From contig NC_007427.1 in NCBI RefSeq assembly GCF_000026045.1, positions 62,001-126,000 on the forward strand: a stretch of 64,000 bases of DNA. Reading direction: 5' to 3'. The translations under genes and the position numbers were made by a program. Positions 1-7,648 of the stretch are shown here, piece by piece. Below the pieces are notes generated by a model. It was not told the origin of the DNA and made no database searches. It saw nothing but the letters and a program-made list of their open reading frames with translations. How positions within the stretch are numbered: position 1 is the first letter of the stretch; every line of letters begins with the position of its first letter. Source of the stretch: Natronomonas pharaonis DSM 2160 (GTDB lineage: Archaea; Halobacteriota; Halobacteria; Halobacteriales; Haloarculaceae).

Positions 1-1308
1 AACAGCTACTACGACACACATGGCCGCTTCCCCGAGGCGTACACAGAGCTAGTCAAGACGCCCCAACCCAACGGCACACTGCCGTTTGCACCGGACAAGG
101 GCGACTACCACATCCACGAACTGACAGTCGAAGACGGTGAACTCCGCTTCGTGTTGAATGCGCCGGACTCGCTCTCGCCGGAAAGCTACCACGACTGGAC
201 AAAACACGTACTTCGCTTCTCAACGCATTCCCGGTTTCAGCAGATGCTCGACGCAGGAGTCGTGAAAGCACCGACACTCCACGCTTCCGGCCACGGCTAC
301 ACGCTTGACGTGCCTGTTGCTGTGCCCGAACAGGACACTGAGACGGTTGCCGACCGCGTGTTAGCGGCCGATCTCGGCGTTAAAAAGCAGGCCACGGCAG
401 TCGTTCTTGACAGTGGCGACGTGGCACACGAACAGGTGACGCCGCCACAGTTTCTCGACCATCCAGCGAAAGATAAACTGTTTCGGGTGAAAGCCGACGC
501 CGAAGGCATCAACGACCGGCTTGCAGAACTCCGCAGACAGGGCAAAGCACACACGGAACGGTTTGACCACTTGCTTAGTGAGTACCGCCAGACGCGGCGA
601 AAAGAACGCCGTCTTCGTGAGCAAATTCAACACGACGTAGCCAACCAGTTGGTGTGGCTCGCTGCCAAGGATGGTTGTGAAACCATCGTGTTCGAGTCAC
701 TCGGCCAACTTGACGCAGGCGACACAAGTGGAGAAGTCGCGTGGTCGATCTCGTCGTGGGCACGAGGAGAACTACTCGACCACGTCGAGTACAAGGCCGG
801 GTTGCTCGGAATCGACGTGACGACGGTGAATCCGTGGGGAACGAGTCGGTTCTGCCCCCGGTGTGGTGAGCGTGGAGAGACGGTGAACGCACCGAACGAC
901 CACACGGAGTGTCGTCACGGTGGACATTTCCACTGCCCGAATTGTGGCTACGAGGGCGACCGTGACGTGGTTGGGGCAGTGAACGTCGGGCGAAAGCACC
1001 TCTCCGACAGCAAGATGGAGACGGCGACCCCTGCTGAGTATATCTCGGCGGGGAAACACGCCAGTTTTTCATCACGCCGCGCGGGGTGTGCCCGTTCTGC
1101 TGGCGTTCAGTCCGCGACCGATGAACAGGATCAGGCGAGCGGTCGTCAGACCCACCTCTCTCAGTTCCGTGCCCGGTCACTCACTGCGAAATCGGGTGAG
1201 AAAGACATGAGTGGACTGCAACCAAATCACGGTGGTAAGACGGGCCTGCGGTGGCCCAGACGTAGTGTGACACAAACTGTCCTCGTCAGTACTACTGATT
1301 GTGGATGA
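1..1308 (+). CDS. tnpB: TnpB RNA-guided nuclease of an IS200/IS605 element, 5' end outside the window
   Basis: The frame is open from base 1, so the N-terminus lies outside the window. The visible part has a RuvC-I motif LAADLGVKK (Asp near base 370), a RuvC-II motif VFESL with the catalytic Glu, and a CPRCGE...CPNCGYEGD zinc ribbon followed by RDVVGAVNV, whose Asp is RuvC-III. All three catalytic acids are present, so the nuclease half looks active. The last ~95 residues are a low-complexity tail typical of haloarchaeal TnpB proteins; this DNA usually also encodes the guide-RNA scaffold. No tnpA is visible, so this is probably a tnpB-only element, but its left end is not in view. I could not place its right end. 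Confidence 0.9.
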   Translation, partial: NSYYDTHGRFPEAYTELVKTPQPNGTLPFAPDKGDYHIHELTVEDGELRFVLNAPDSLSPESYHDWTKHVLRFSTHSRFQQMLDAGVVKAPTLHASGHGYTLDVPVAVPEQDTETVADRVLAADLGVKKQATAVVLDSGDVAHEQVTPPQFLDHPAKDKLFRVKADAEGINDRLAELRRQGKAHTERFDHLLSEYRQTRRKERRLREQIQHDVANQLVWLAAKDGCETIVFESLGQLDAGDTSGEVAWSISSWARGELLDHVEYKAGLLGIDVTTVNPWGTSRFCPRCGERGETVNAPNDHTECRHGGHFHCPNCGYEGDRDVVGAVNVGRKHLSDSKMETATPAEYISAGKHASFSSRRAGCARSAGVQSATDEQDQASGRQTHLSQFRARSLTAKSGEKDMSGLQPNHGGKTGLRWPRRSVTQTVLVSTTDCG

Positions 1309-1434
1309 ACACTACTGAATACTACTGAAAATCAGAACGGTGACCTGTCTGGTAGTGCTACGTTCTTGATCGCTTGTAATGACAAGTAAATACGCGTCAT
1401 AACATATATGCCTCTCCACGTTGAACGTCAATGT
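1309..1434. promoter_or_regulatory. Spacer with promoter of the VapBC-like pair
   Basis: A short inverted repeat CTTGT-AATG-ACAAG lies near 1373-1386, followed by an AT-rich TATA-like stretch (aacatatatg) at about 1401-1410. That is 25-30 bp upstream of the ATG at 1435. The inverted repeat could be an operator for the antitoxin; this is inference. Confidence 0.4.
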
Positions 1435-1761
1435 ATGAGCGGATCAAGCTACGACAAGACGATTCAGTTCCGTGCGGGGGCAGAAAAAGAGGCTGCGGAG
1501 CTGCTTGATGAGATTCACATCGGTGGGGTCAACGTGAGCGAACTCGCCCGCGTTGGCTTGGTCGAAATGCTTCGGCAGTCATTGGATGAACATGACAAGA
1601 TTGCGGTGTACGAACGATACAGTCGTGGTGAGATCGGTGAGGACGTGGCACGTGTCCTTCTCGGTGAGAAACTCGATAGGATGGAAGAAGAGAAAGAGTC
1701 GTTCGAGGCGGCTATGGAACGAGACACGTCCGAATTCTTGACGGGAAGCGATGGCGAGTGA
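1435..1761 (+). CDS. Putative antitoxin (VapB-like) of a PIN-domain pair
   Basis: A small protein of about 108 residues. The N-terminal part (TIQFRAGAEKEAAELLDEI) could form a strand-helix DNA-binding unit. It is followed by VNVSELARVGLVEML and an acidic, helical C-terminal half rich in Glu and Met, as expected for the toxin-wrapping tail of an antitoxin. Its last 11 bases overlap the start of the PIN-domain gene, so the two are translationally coupled, the usual VapBC arrangement. I chose the ATG at 1435 (MSGSSYDK) rather than 1408 because the TATA-like box at ~1401-1410 would overlap the upstream start. The assignment rests on size and context; no family name is certain. Confidence 0.65.
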   Translation: MSGSSYDKTIQFRAGAEKEAAELLDEIHIGGVNVSELARVGLVEMLRQSLDEHDKIAVYERYSRGEIGEDVARVLLGEKLDRMEEEKESFEAAMERDTSEFLTGSDGE

Positions 1762-2365
1762 GGCTCGCTATCCGATACTGGCTGATACGAGTTCCTTGAT
1801 CGCGGTTGCGAACACCACTCAGTGGGAGCGACTAAAAGACGCGATCCATCTTACAACGACGAACGTCTGTAAGCACGAACTTCAAAACCACGTCAACTCG
1901 AATAAATACCCGCCTGAGGGCAGCCGTAAGCACTACTTGAAACGAGGGGGCCGACGTGTTCTTGAACATCTAGACGAGGATTCGTCGCCGTGGTCGTGCG
2001 TAACTGTTGTTCCCCGCCCACATGGGCCAGATGCAGGCGAGCAATCGCTCAAGCAGGAACTTTCTGAGCACGGTTCGTCGTATCAGATCGTAACGATTCT
2101 TGATTCTGCTGCGAGACGGTCAATTCGGCGTCTCATCGACGACAATGGGTACGACATTGACGTTGTGGGACCACCGTATCTCCTCTACATCCTGCTTGAC
2201 AACGACCTCATTTCAAAGCCTGAATTCTGTGAGGCAACCGTGGAGATGATTCGGACGGAAGGGTGGACCGGGTACGAGGTTGTGAAGAACGCGTGGAGCA
2301 GTATTCCCGTTGATTGTTCCGAAATCCTTGACGACGAATATGATGAAGCCCTTCCACCGGAATAA
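1751..2365 (+). CDS. PIN-domain protein, putative VapC-type ribonuclease toxin
   Basis: About 204 residues. It opens with ILADTSSLIAVAN, the first strand and metal-binding Asp of a PIN domain. A Glu sits in KHELQNHV (about residue 43), and later acidic positions occur in TILDSAARRSIRRLIDDNGYDIDVVGPPYLLYILL, resembling the buried C-terminal part of long PIN proteins. PIN toxins cleave RNA. The protein is longer than classical VapC (about 130 residues), as in haloarchaeal PIN variants whose partner sits just upstream. The 11-bp overlap with the upstream small gene supports a toxin-antitoxin pair. RNA target unknown. Confidence 0.7.
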   Translation: MASEARYPILADTSSLIAVANTTQWERLKDAIHLTTTNVCKHELQNHVNSNKYPPEGSRKHYLKRGGRRVLEHLDEDSSPWSCVTVVPRPHGPDAGEQSLKQELSEHGSSYQIVTILDSAARRSIRRLIDDNGYDIDVVGPPYLLYILLDNDLISKPEFCEATVEMIRTEGWTGYEVVKNAWSSIPVDCSEILDDEYDEALPPE

Positions 2366-2494
2366 CCTGGTTCGAGCCACTCGCAGTTCCCATCGAACGG
2401 CTGTTTCAATCGAGAATATATCTAAAGAATAGTATTCAACAGAGCCATAATTGGATGTTTGTGTACTGACGTATTACGCTGAATTGAGGCGCTA

Positions 2495-2715
2495 AGCCCC
2501 CCTTGCTCAACGAGCAGCGCAGTCCGCGTAGCGGACAAGCAGCGTTAACGAGAGCGGAGCTCTCGTTCGCACATCAGAACGCTTTGCGTTCTGAGGACGC
2601 AGTAGGGAGGGGATACAGCGTCCCCAGAAATCTCTGTTTCTGGTGTGCGAACGAATCGCTCTGCGATTCGTCCACGCCGTCACAGAATTGCTTGCACTCT
2701 GTTCCATGAATTTAT
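2495..2715. repeat. Cluster of short perfect hairpins
   Basis: At least four short inverted repeats follow one another: CGAGAGCGGAGCTCTCG, CAGAACGCTTTGCGTTCTG, CAGAAATCTCTGTTTCTG and CGAATCGCTCTGCGATTCG. A 68-codon frame runs through them, but its composition (Ser, Arg, Cys) looks like translated repeats rather than protein. The cluster lies just upstream of a tnpB tail remnant and may be decayed structured DNA or RNA of an IS200/IS605 element. I do not call it a gene. Confidence 0.55.
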
Positions 2716-2723
2716 AACGGTGC

Positions 2724-2972
2724 CAGCCGAAGGCTGGAACCGTGATGGCAACTACTCATCGTCTCGGCTTAGAGTCCGACAAGAAGGACGGTCGAGACAG
2801 ATTCCGCCGTCACCACCGAGTAGGAGTGGGACGCTCCAAATCCACGCCTGCGGAGACTGCGCTCCCTGCGCGGACTGTCGGCGCACGCCGACCGTCCGTG
2901 AAAAAGCGCGTCGCGGAACCAGGAAACCCCACCCTCAGCGAGCGCGTCAGCGCGAGCAGGGTGGGGTAGTTC
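2724..2972 (+). pseudogene. Remnant of a tnpB C-terminal tail and element right end
   Basis: An open frame (2742-2969) ends in GRSKSTPAETALPA...VKKRVAEPGNPTLSERVSASRVG, the kind of tail found at the C-terminus of haloarchaeal IS1341-type TnpB proteins, but the catalytic domain is gone. The same bases form a long hairpin, CCCCACCCT...AGGGTGGGG with an inner GCGCGTCAGCGCG, then TAGTTCAC. That looks like the structured right end of an IS200/IS605 element. An inverted repeat GGTGCCAGCCGAAGGCTGGAACC-like precedes it (about 2720-2742). What remains is probably the 3' end of a deleted copy. Confidence 0.55.
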
Positions 2973-3212
2973 ACATCCCCCTGGCTGACGTTTTCGGTTC
3001 CGGGGTTGCCCCCTCGTGAGTGGCGACACTGCCGTGTAGTCGCTGTTTTCTGGGTTTCCTTCTCTGAACTACCGACTGGTAGTGGCGAGATTCTATCAGA
3101 TATATTTTTGTTTAATATTTAGTGTTAAAAAATGCTGTATTGGACGTTTTTCTCTCTGTCTCGTGAAATTGCTGATCGTCAGGGTGTCAATATTGGTATA
3201 CCATCATATAGT
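2973..3212. other. AT-rich spacer, no gene
   Basis: The bases around 3090-3140 are strongly AT-rich (tatatttttgtttaatatttag), and a short inverted repeat ACTACC-GACT-GGTAGT lies near 3068. No credible coding sequence was found. It separates the tnpB remnant from the 3' end of the recombinase gene. Confidence 0.4.
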
Positions 3213-4451
3213 TTATTGGCGGCTGCCATCGATTTCGTCGAGGGCTTCGGCAGCAACGTCGCCCAGTTCACCAGCTTCGATGTGCGAGTATCGCTTGCGG
3301 ACCATCTCTTCGGAGTTATCGAGATATCGGGCAGCGACCGTGTATCCGAACGCCCGAACGAGAACCTCGCCCATCCCCCGCCGTCCACCGTGGGGGGCGA
3401 GGTAGTCATGCTTCGGATGGTCGATATCGATCTCAGCGTCGTCTGAGAGCCGCTGAAGAACCGACCGCCCGCCATCTGTGGTCATCGACGGCGGTCGCAT
3501 ATCCGCATCGAGCGCCAGCAGGAGATCACGGGCATAACCATCCCGCTGGGCCTCGATATCGTCCGGCCGATTCCCTCTCTCAGCCAGTGTTTCTTTGACG
3601 AGTTCCGCCAGTGTCCGCTGGTCAAACGTCGGAAACACCGGCCACCGTTCTGTCGGTGGGGCCAATAGTTTCCGATAGCTCTGTAGCGGCGAGATTGTTG
3701 GGTCGGGGAGGCTGGCGGCGTCCCACTGCTGTTTCTTCCGATAGACGTCCATACGGCCGTCTTTGAGGTCGATATCTTCCCAGCGAACCCCGCGCCGGCG
3801 TGGGTCGTCCGGGTCTCGAAGAAGTTCCCCAACACGGACAGCTGTGTAGGCGAGGACGAACACCAAAGCCCGGTCCCGAGCCGCCTTCAGTGCCGCGTAG
3901 CGGGCTCGCTGCTTGTCGATAGGGGCAGTCTCCTCTGGGAGTGTTGTGTACGTTTCGATAGCCTCGCGGGCCTGCTCGTCGACGTGGCGGGTAAGGGTAT
4001 GGCGCTGGTCGGAAGTCCACGCCTGCTGGTCGCCGGGCTTGCGCCCATCGTCATCGGGGAGTGGGGCCATCGCGCTCGCTCGCTGGGCGTAGTGCGCCTC
4101 AAGGTATCCCTCGTTAACGCACCAGCCACACCACGCAGAAATATACCGGTAGTAGGTCTTGACGGTGTTCTGTTTGAGGCCACGGTCGCCGGCAAGATGC
4201 CGAGCGTACTCCCGAAACGTTCGTTCATCGATATCGTCGAAGGTCGGCTCTCGGCCGACGCCGTCAGGGGTGATGCCAGTCCAGTCGTCGCGACCGTGTT
4301 CGCCGGCAGCCCACTCAACGAACCGTTCGAGCTCGCGTTCGACGTTCCGCCGGTAGTTTCCGCCATCTCCCCCACGGCCTTTCCCCTTGTCCTGCAGGTA
4401 GCGCTCGAGGGAACTCTCGAGTGACTGATCGGCGCGTTCTCGGGGTGTCAT
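3213..4451 (-). CDS. Tyrosine recombinase / integrase (XerC/D-like)
   Basis: About 412 residues. An N-terminal SAM-like core-binding domain (FREYARHLAGDRGLKQNTVKTYYRYISAWCGWCV, about residues 85-120) is followed by a catalytic domain. That domain has the first Arg in YTAVRVGELLRDP, a HGGRRGMGEVLV block for the H-x-x-R motif, and the nucleophile Tyr in RKRYSHIEAGEL near the C-terminus. Such enzymes integrate, excise or resolve DNA by strand exchange. The ATG at 4451 is chosen because it overlaps the stop of the upstream gene (ATGA), giving a coupled operon. The frame is open further upstream but would run through that gene. It is the last gene of an HTH / TumE-like / recombinase operon. Target site unknown. 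Confidence 0.88.
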   Translation of the reverse strand: MTPRERADQSLESSLERYLQDKGKGRGGDGGNYRRNVERELERFVEWAAGEHGRDDWTGITPDGVGREPTFDDIDERTFREYARHLAGDRGLKQNTVKTYYRYISAWCGWCVNEGYLEAHYAQRASAMAPLPDDDGRKPGDQQAWTSDQRHTLTRHVDEQAREAIETYTTLPEETAPIDKQRARYAALKAARDRALVFVLAYTAVRVGELLRDPDDPRRRGVRWEDIDLKDGRMDVYRKKQQWDAASLPDPTISPLQSYRKLLAPPTERWPVFPTFDQRTLAELVKETLAERGNRPDDIEAQRDGYARDLLLALDADMRPPSMTTDGGRSVLQRLSDDAEIDIDHPKHDYLAPHGGRRGMGEVLVRAFGYTVAARYLDNSEEMVRKRYSHIEAGELGDVAAEALDEIDGSRQ

Positions 4452-4906
4452 GGTTCCTCGTTCGCGTACTGGTACGTCGGACGGACGTCCTCGAGGAGCT
4501 CTTCGACAATTTCCCAGAGAATCAGGGAGGGAGTCTCGTGTTCGAACGTGATCCCCCAGCGGTCTTCTGTCTCGGCGACTGAGTACTGGAAATGCGTCCG
4601 TCCCAGATCGGGATGGTCTTCGTCCTGATGCCAGCCGGCGTGAAAGCCCGTGTTCGGGTCGGTGTAATTGATACGGAACCAATCGTGTGGCTCCTGTCGA
4701 TACCACTTGACGGTCAGTTCCGGTGAATCAGGGCCCGTCGGGGGATCCAGACGGGCTGGATCGAAAGTCGCCCGCAGCTGTTTTGCCTCGATATCGTCTG
4801 GAACGTACTCGACGGCCGTGATCTGTGGCACGCGGTCAAGGACGTCTCGCTTTAGCTGGGCGTAAAGGTTCGCGTTCGGATCACCACCTAGATGCGGGAC
4901 CGACAT
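4448..4906 (-). CDS. TumE-like (DUF6516-type) small protein
   Basis: About 152 residues. The pattern VKWYRQEPHDWFRINYTDPNTGFHAGWHQDEDHPDLGRTHFQYS resembles the core of TumE/DUF6516 proteins, which are toxin candidates paired with an HTH protein. Its start lies 3 bases after the stop of the HTH gene, and its stop overlaps the recombinase start, so all three are probably co-transcribed. The function is inferred from the pattern and the pairing; the biochemical activity is not evident. Confidence 0.6.
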   Translation of the reverse strand: MSVPHLGGDPNANLYAQLKRDVLDRVPQITAVEYVPDDIEAKQLRATFDPARLDPPTGPDSPELTVKWYRQEPHDWFRINYTDPNTGFHAGWHQDEDHPDLGRTHFQYSVAETEDRWGITFEHETPSLILWEIVEELLEDVRPTYQYANEEP

Positions 4907-4909
4907 CCG

Positions 4910-5449
4910 TTAGCTGCTGGCCTCAGCAGGCTCTGTCGTCGGCGCGAGAAAGTCCCACTCGCGGATGGCGAAGCCAACGATCTGGATACGCCGTTGAAGG
5001 TGCTCCCACTCGCGGGCAATATCACGGCGACGGTCTTCCTCGCCACCGTCAAGGGACTCGTCAGCGAGCGTCCCACGGAGCTGATTCGGTGATTCAACGC
5101 CGAATTCATCCTCCCAGTCGCGAATCTGCGTCTTCATATCGGCGAGCCGGTCCGTAAGCTCCTCGACAGTGTGTCCGCTATCTCGGAGGCGCATCGCCTC
5201 CTGCATCGCTTGGCGGCGATAATCAGGGTAATACGTCGTGTGCGTACCGCTTTCGTCACAGTGGAGGATGCCGTCGTCGACGAGTCGCTCGAGGACACGC
5301 TTAGTTGGTTCGTGTGACCAGCCCGCTTCGGAGGCGATCCAGTTTGCCGTCTGCGGCTCCGACAGCTGCCTGGCGACCATCCGGACTCGGTCTTCACCCG
5401 TGGTCTGGCGTTCCATCAGGCCCTCGGAGTCCGATTCATCTTCGGTCAT
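4910..5449 (-). CDS. Winged-helix DNA-binding protein (DUF7342-like), likely antitoxin/regulator
   Basis: About 179 residues. The N-terminal part, RVRMVARQLSEPQTANWIASEAGWSHEPTKRVLERLVDDGIL, is a clear winged helix-turn-helix. The middle (AMRLRDSGHTVEELTDRLADMKTQIRDWEDEFG) should form a coiled coil, and a second helical segment follows near the end. The ATG at 5449 is chosen over 5491 because a TATA box (CTATATTAA on the minus strand, about 5470-5480) sits 25-28 bp upstream, giving a leaderless transcript. It heads the operon with the TumE-like gene and the recombinase, and probably represses its own promoter. Confidence 0.75.
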   Translation of the reverse strand: MTEDESDSEGLMERQTTGEDRVRMVARQLSEPQTANWIASEAGWSHEPTKRVLERLVDDGILHCDESGTHTTYYPDYRRQAMQEAMRLRDSGHTVEELTDRLADMKTQIRDWEDEFGVESPNQLRGTLADESLDGGEEDRRRDIAREWEHLQRRIQIVGFAIREWDFLAPTTEPAEASS

Positions 5450-5973
5450 ACAACATCGTTCGGGCTTTGTCTTAATATAGGTTGAGGTCATTAGTCCTAT
5501 ATCGAATTGACTTCTTTACCATCGCCCTGATCTCAGCTGAGGGTACCAGAGCAAACTCGGAGCCCGCTCTTGGCGGCTCTACCCGGGGGAAGCGTCGTCG
5601 TGAGGCGGTTGCAGCTTTCGTGCTTCGTAGACGGCGGCGGGGTACTTCAAAGTGGTCGTGATTATTGGAGTAATCACGTTCAACGTGTCTCAGATCACAA
5701 TCCGCCGATTTCACTGTTTGAAGGCCCGTGAGTGCCTTTCCTGCCTCCCGTATAATCAATAAACCACATGAAACTATATAGAATAGATCGGCCAGCAGTT
5801 GAAGCTGAGTTACTCAATGCGTATGATCTCAATCATCAACGCACCAAATCAAGTTCATTTGTACTACACCAATTTTATTTGGAAAGCTTTATGTTGTACT
5901 CTCTACCACCACATATTGCGGTCAAAATCGAGATACCCACACATGTGGTGTTAAGGTCCTGGAGGATTGAGTA
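5450..5973. promoter_or_regulatory. Divergent intergenic region with promoters of the recombinase operon and nrdR
   Basis: About 520 bp without a credible gene. It holds the TATA box of the leftward operon near 5475, a hairpin GTGATTA-TTGGAG-TAATCAC near 5652-5672, and a palindromic CACATGTG within acccacacatgtggtgtt (about 5936-5953) just upstream of nrdR. That palindrome could be a regulator site. The GGAGG at 5961 is the likely ribosome binding site of nrdR. Confidence 0.4.
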
Positions 5974-6471
5974 GTGACAACAATGAACTGCCCGGACTGC
6001 GGGAACGGGCGAACGCGCGTCATTGATACAGGGGCCAGTTCCGACGGAGCTTCCGTCCGGCGACGCCGCGAGTGTCAACGCTGTTCGTTCCGCTTTACGA
6101 CCTACGAACGTCCGGAGTGGAAGTCCCTCCAAGTGAAAAAACGTGACGGAACCATCGAATCGTTCGACCAACAGAAGCTCCGCACAGGAATCGAGCGAGC
6201 CGTTGAGAAGCGGGGTGTGGCTGAGACGACAGTGACTGCTCTCGTCGACGATATCGAGAGCGAACTGCAAGATCGGGAGGCACGCATCGTCTCGTCGAGT
6301 CTCATCGGCGAGCTCGTCTCTGAGAACCTCCGCACGCTCGATAAGGTAGCCTACATTCGATTTGTCTCCGTTTACAAAGCATTCTCTGAGCCGCAAGAAT
6401 TTCTGAAAGAACTTGATGCAGTCTTGGGTGCGGAGCTTGATGACTTCGAAGCCTCGAACAGCTCACAATGA
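5974..6471 (+). CDS. nrdR: NrdR-type transcriptional repressor of ribonucleotide reductase
   Basis: About 165 residues. It begins with a zinc ribbon, MNCPDCGNGRTRVID...RRRRECQRCSFRFTTYER, followed by an ATP-cone domain (LQVKKRDGTIESFDQQKLRTGIERAVEKR through VAYIRFVSVYKAF). This is the full NrdR architecture, and NrdR senses ATP/dATP to repress nrd genes. The GTG at 5974 has GGAGG eight bases upstream; the ATG at 5983 would also give the canonical MNCPDC start. It lies directly upstream of nrdB and nrdA, so it probably controls this reductase locally. Because the NrdA here lacks its own ATP cone, NrdR may be the main nucleotide sensor. Confidence 0.95.
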   Translation: MTTMNCPDCGNGRTRVIDTGASSDGASVRRRRECQRCSFRFTTYERPEWKSLQVKKRDGTIESFDQQKLRTGIERAVEKRGVAETTVTALVDDIESELQDREARIVSSSLIGELVSENLRTLDKVAYIRFVSVYKAFSEPQEFLKELDAVLGAELDDFEASNSSQ

Positions 6472-6581
6472 TACGAACAGGCGCAGATCAAACTGATGCC
6501 CGGTCAATCCTTGAGGAGTATGGCCCGCGTACAGACATACAGGAAGCGACACGGATGCATTCGAACGCACTGAACCGATGA
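6468..6581 (+). CDS. Small ORF (37 residues) coupled to nrdR
   Basis: An ATG overlaps the nrdR stop as ATGA, and the frame continues for 37 codons (MIRTGADQTDARSILEEYGP...ALNR) before a TGA 54 bases upstream of nrdB. The overlap is typical of translationally coupled genes in this window, such as the liv genes. No family is recognised. It could be a micro-protein of the reductase operon or a chance frame. Confidence 0.35.
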   Translation: MIRTGADQTDARSILEEYGPRTDIQEATRMHSNALNR

Positions 6582-6635
6582 ACGACGGACACAGAAACCA
6601 ACGAACAGAAGACGATTCTTCCGGAGAACGTGCCA

Positions 6636-7646
6636 ATGACTGAAAGCAAAACCACAGGTAGAGATACAGAGACCGACATCTTCTCGGAACGAACGCAGCT
6701 AAAACCGTATGAGTACGCCGATTTCCTTGACTACAAGGATGCGATACGGAACAGCTACTGGGTTCACACGGAATTCAACTTTTCAGGCGACGTTCAAGAT
6801 TTCAGGACCAACACTACTCCTGCCGAGAAGACCGTCATCAAACGGACGATGTTGGCTATCGCACAGATCGAGGTCCAGGTGAAAACGTTTTGGGCAGATA
6901 TCTACGACGAAATGCCCAAAACGGAAGTCGGGAACGTTGGCATGACCTTCGCGGAGAGTGAGGTCAGACATATGGATGCGTACAGCCACCTCCTCGACAT
7001 CTTGGGGATAACAGAGGACTTCGAGGAGGTGACCGATGTGCCGGCAATCGAGGATCGAATCGAGTACCTCGACAAGTACCTAGAAAAGAGTGAAAGTGAC
7101 GACAAACAGGAGTACGTAATGAGTATTCTGCTGTTCTCCACGTTTGTCGAGCACGTCTCGCTGTTCTCGCAGTTCCTCATTATGATGAGCTTCGATAAGT
7201 ACAAAAAGAAGTTCAAGGGCATCGCAAATGCCGTCGAAGCGACCAGCAAAGAAGAGCAGATCCACGGACTGTTCGGTGTCGAACTCGTGGAGACGATTCG
7301 CGAGGAGAATCCGGACCTCTTCGACGAGGACTTCGAAGAAGAGGTCCAAGCAGCCTGTCAACGGGCGTTCGAGGCAGAGATGAAGATACTGGACTGGATC
7401 TTCGGTGAGGGCGAACTGGAGTTCCTTCCCCGGACGCACGTCGACGCGTTCCTGCGGGACCGGTTTAACCAGAGCCTCGAGAACGTCGGTGTCGAGCCGA
7501 TATTCGAGCCGGACGATGGCCTGCTCGAGGAGACACGGTGGTTCGATGAAGACATCATGATGACAAAAGATAACGACTTCTTCAGCAAGCGGTCGACCAC
7601 GTACAACAAGCACGCCCAGAGCGTAACCGCGGAGGACATGTTCTAA
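6636..7646 (+). CDS. nrdB: Ribonucleoside-diphosphate reductase, small (radical) subunit
   Basis: About 336 residues, a class I R2 ferritin-like protein. Metal ligands are visible in FAESEVRHMDAY (Glu, and His three residues later), FVEHVSLF (Glu) and SKEEQIHGLF (Glu and His), and a Glu in AIAQIEVQ is the likely first ligand. The Tyr four residues after the first His (RHMDAY) is at the position of the radical tyrosine, so a tyrosyl-radical enzyme is expected. The acidic C-terminus (SVTAEDMF) is the usual docking tail for NrdA. The ATG at 6636 is preferred to the GTG at 6630 because GGAG lies nine bases upstream. It is followed after 2 bases by nrdA. Confidence 0.95.
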   Translation: MTESKTTGRDTETDIFSERTQLKPYEYADFLDYKDAIRNSYWVHTEFNFSGDVQDFRTNTTPAEKTVIKRTMLAIAQIEVQVKTFWADIYDEMPKTEVGNVGMTFAESEVRHMDAYSHLLDILGITEDFEEVTDVPAIEDRIEYLDKYLEKSESDDKQEYVMSILLFSTFVEHVSLFSQFLIMMSFDKYKKKFKGIANAVEATSKEEQIHGLFGVELVETIREENPDLFDEDFEEEVQAACQRAFEAEMKILDWIFGEGELEFLPRTHVDAFLRDRFNQSLENVGVEPIFEPDDGLLEETRWFDEDIMMTKDNDFFSKRSTTYNKHAQSVTAEDMF

Positions 7647-7648
7647 CG

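Noticed and set aside
2503-2709. 68-codon ORF in the hairpin cluster
   Set aside because: Its residues come from hairpin arms read in one phase, its composition is unlike acidic haloarchaeal proteins, and a comparable frame exists on the opposite strand.
5472-5759. Leftward 95-codon ORF upstream of the HTH gene
   Set aside because: It covers the TATA box of the HTH gene, is Arg-rich and has no recognisable domain.
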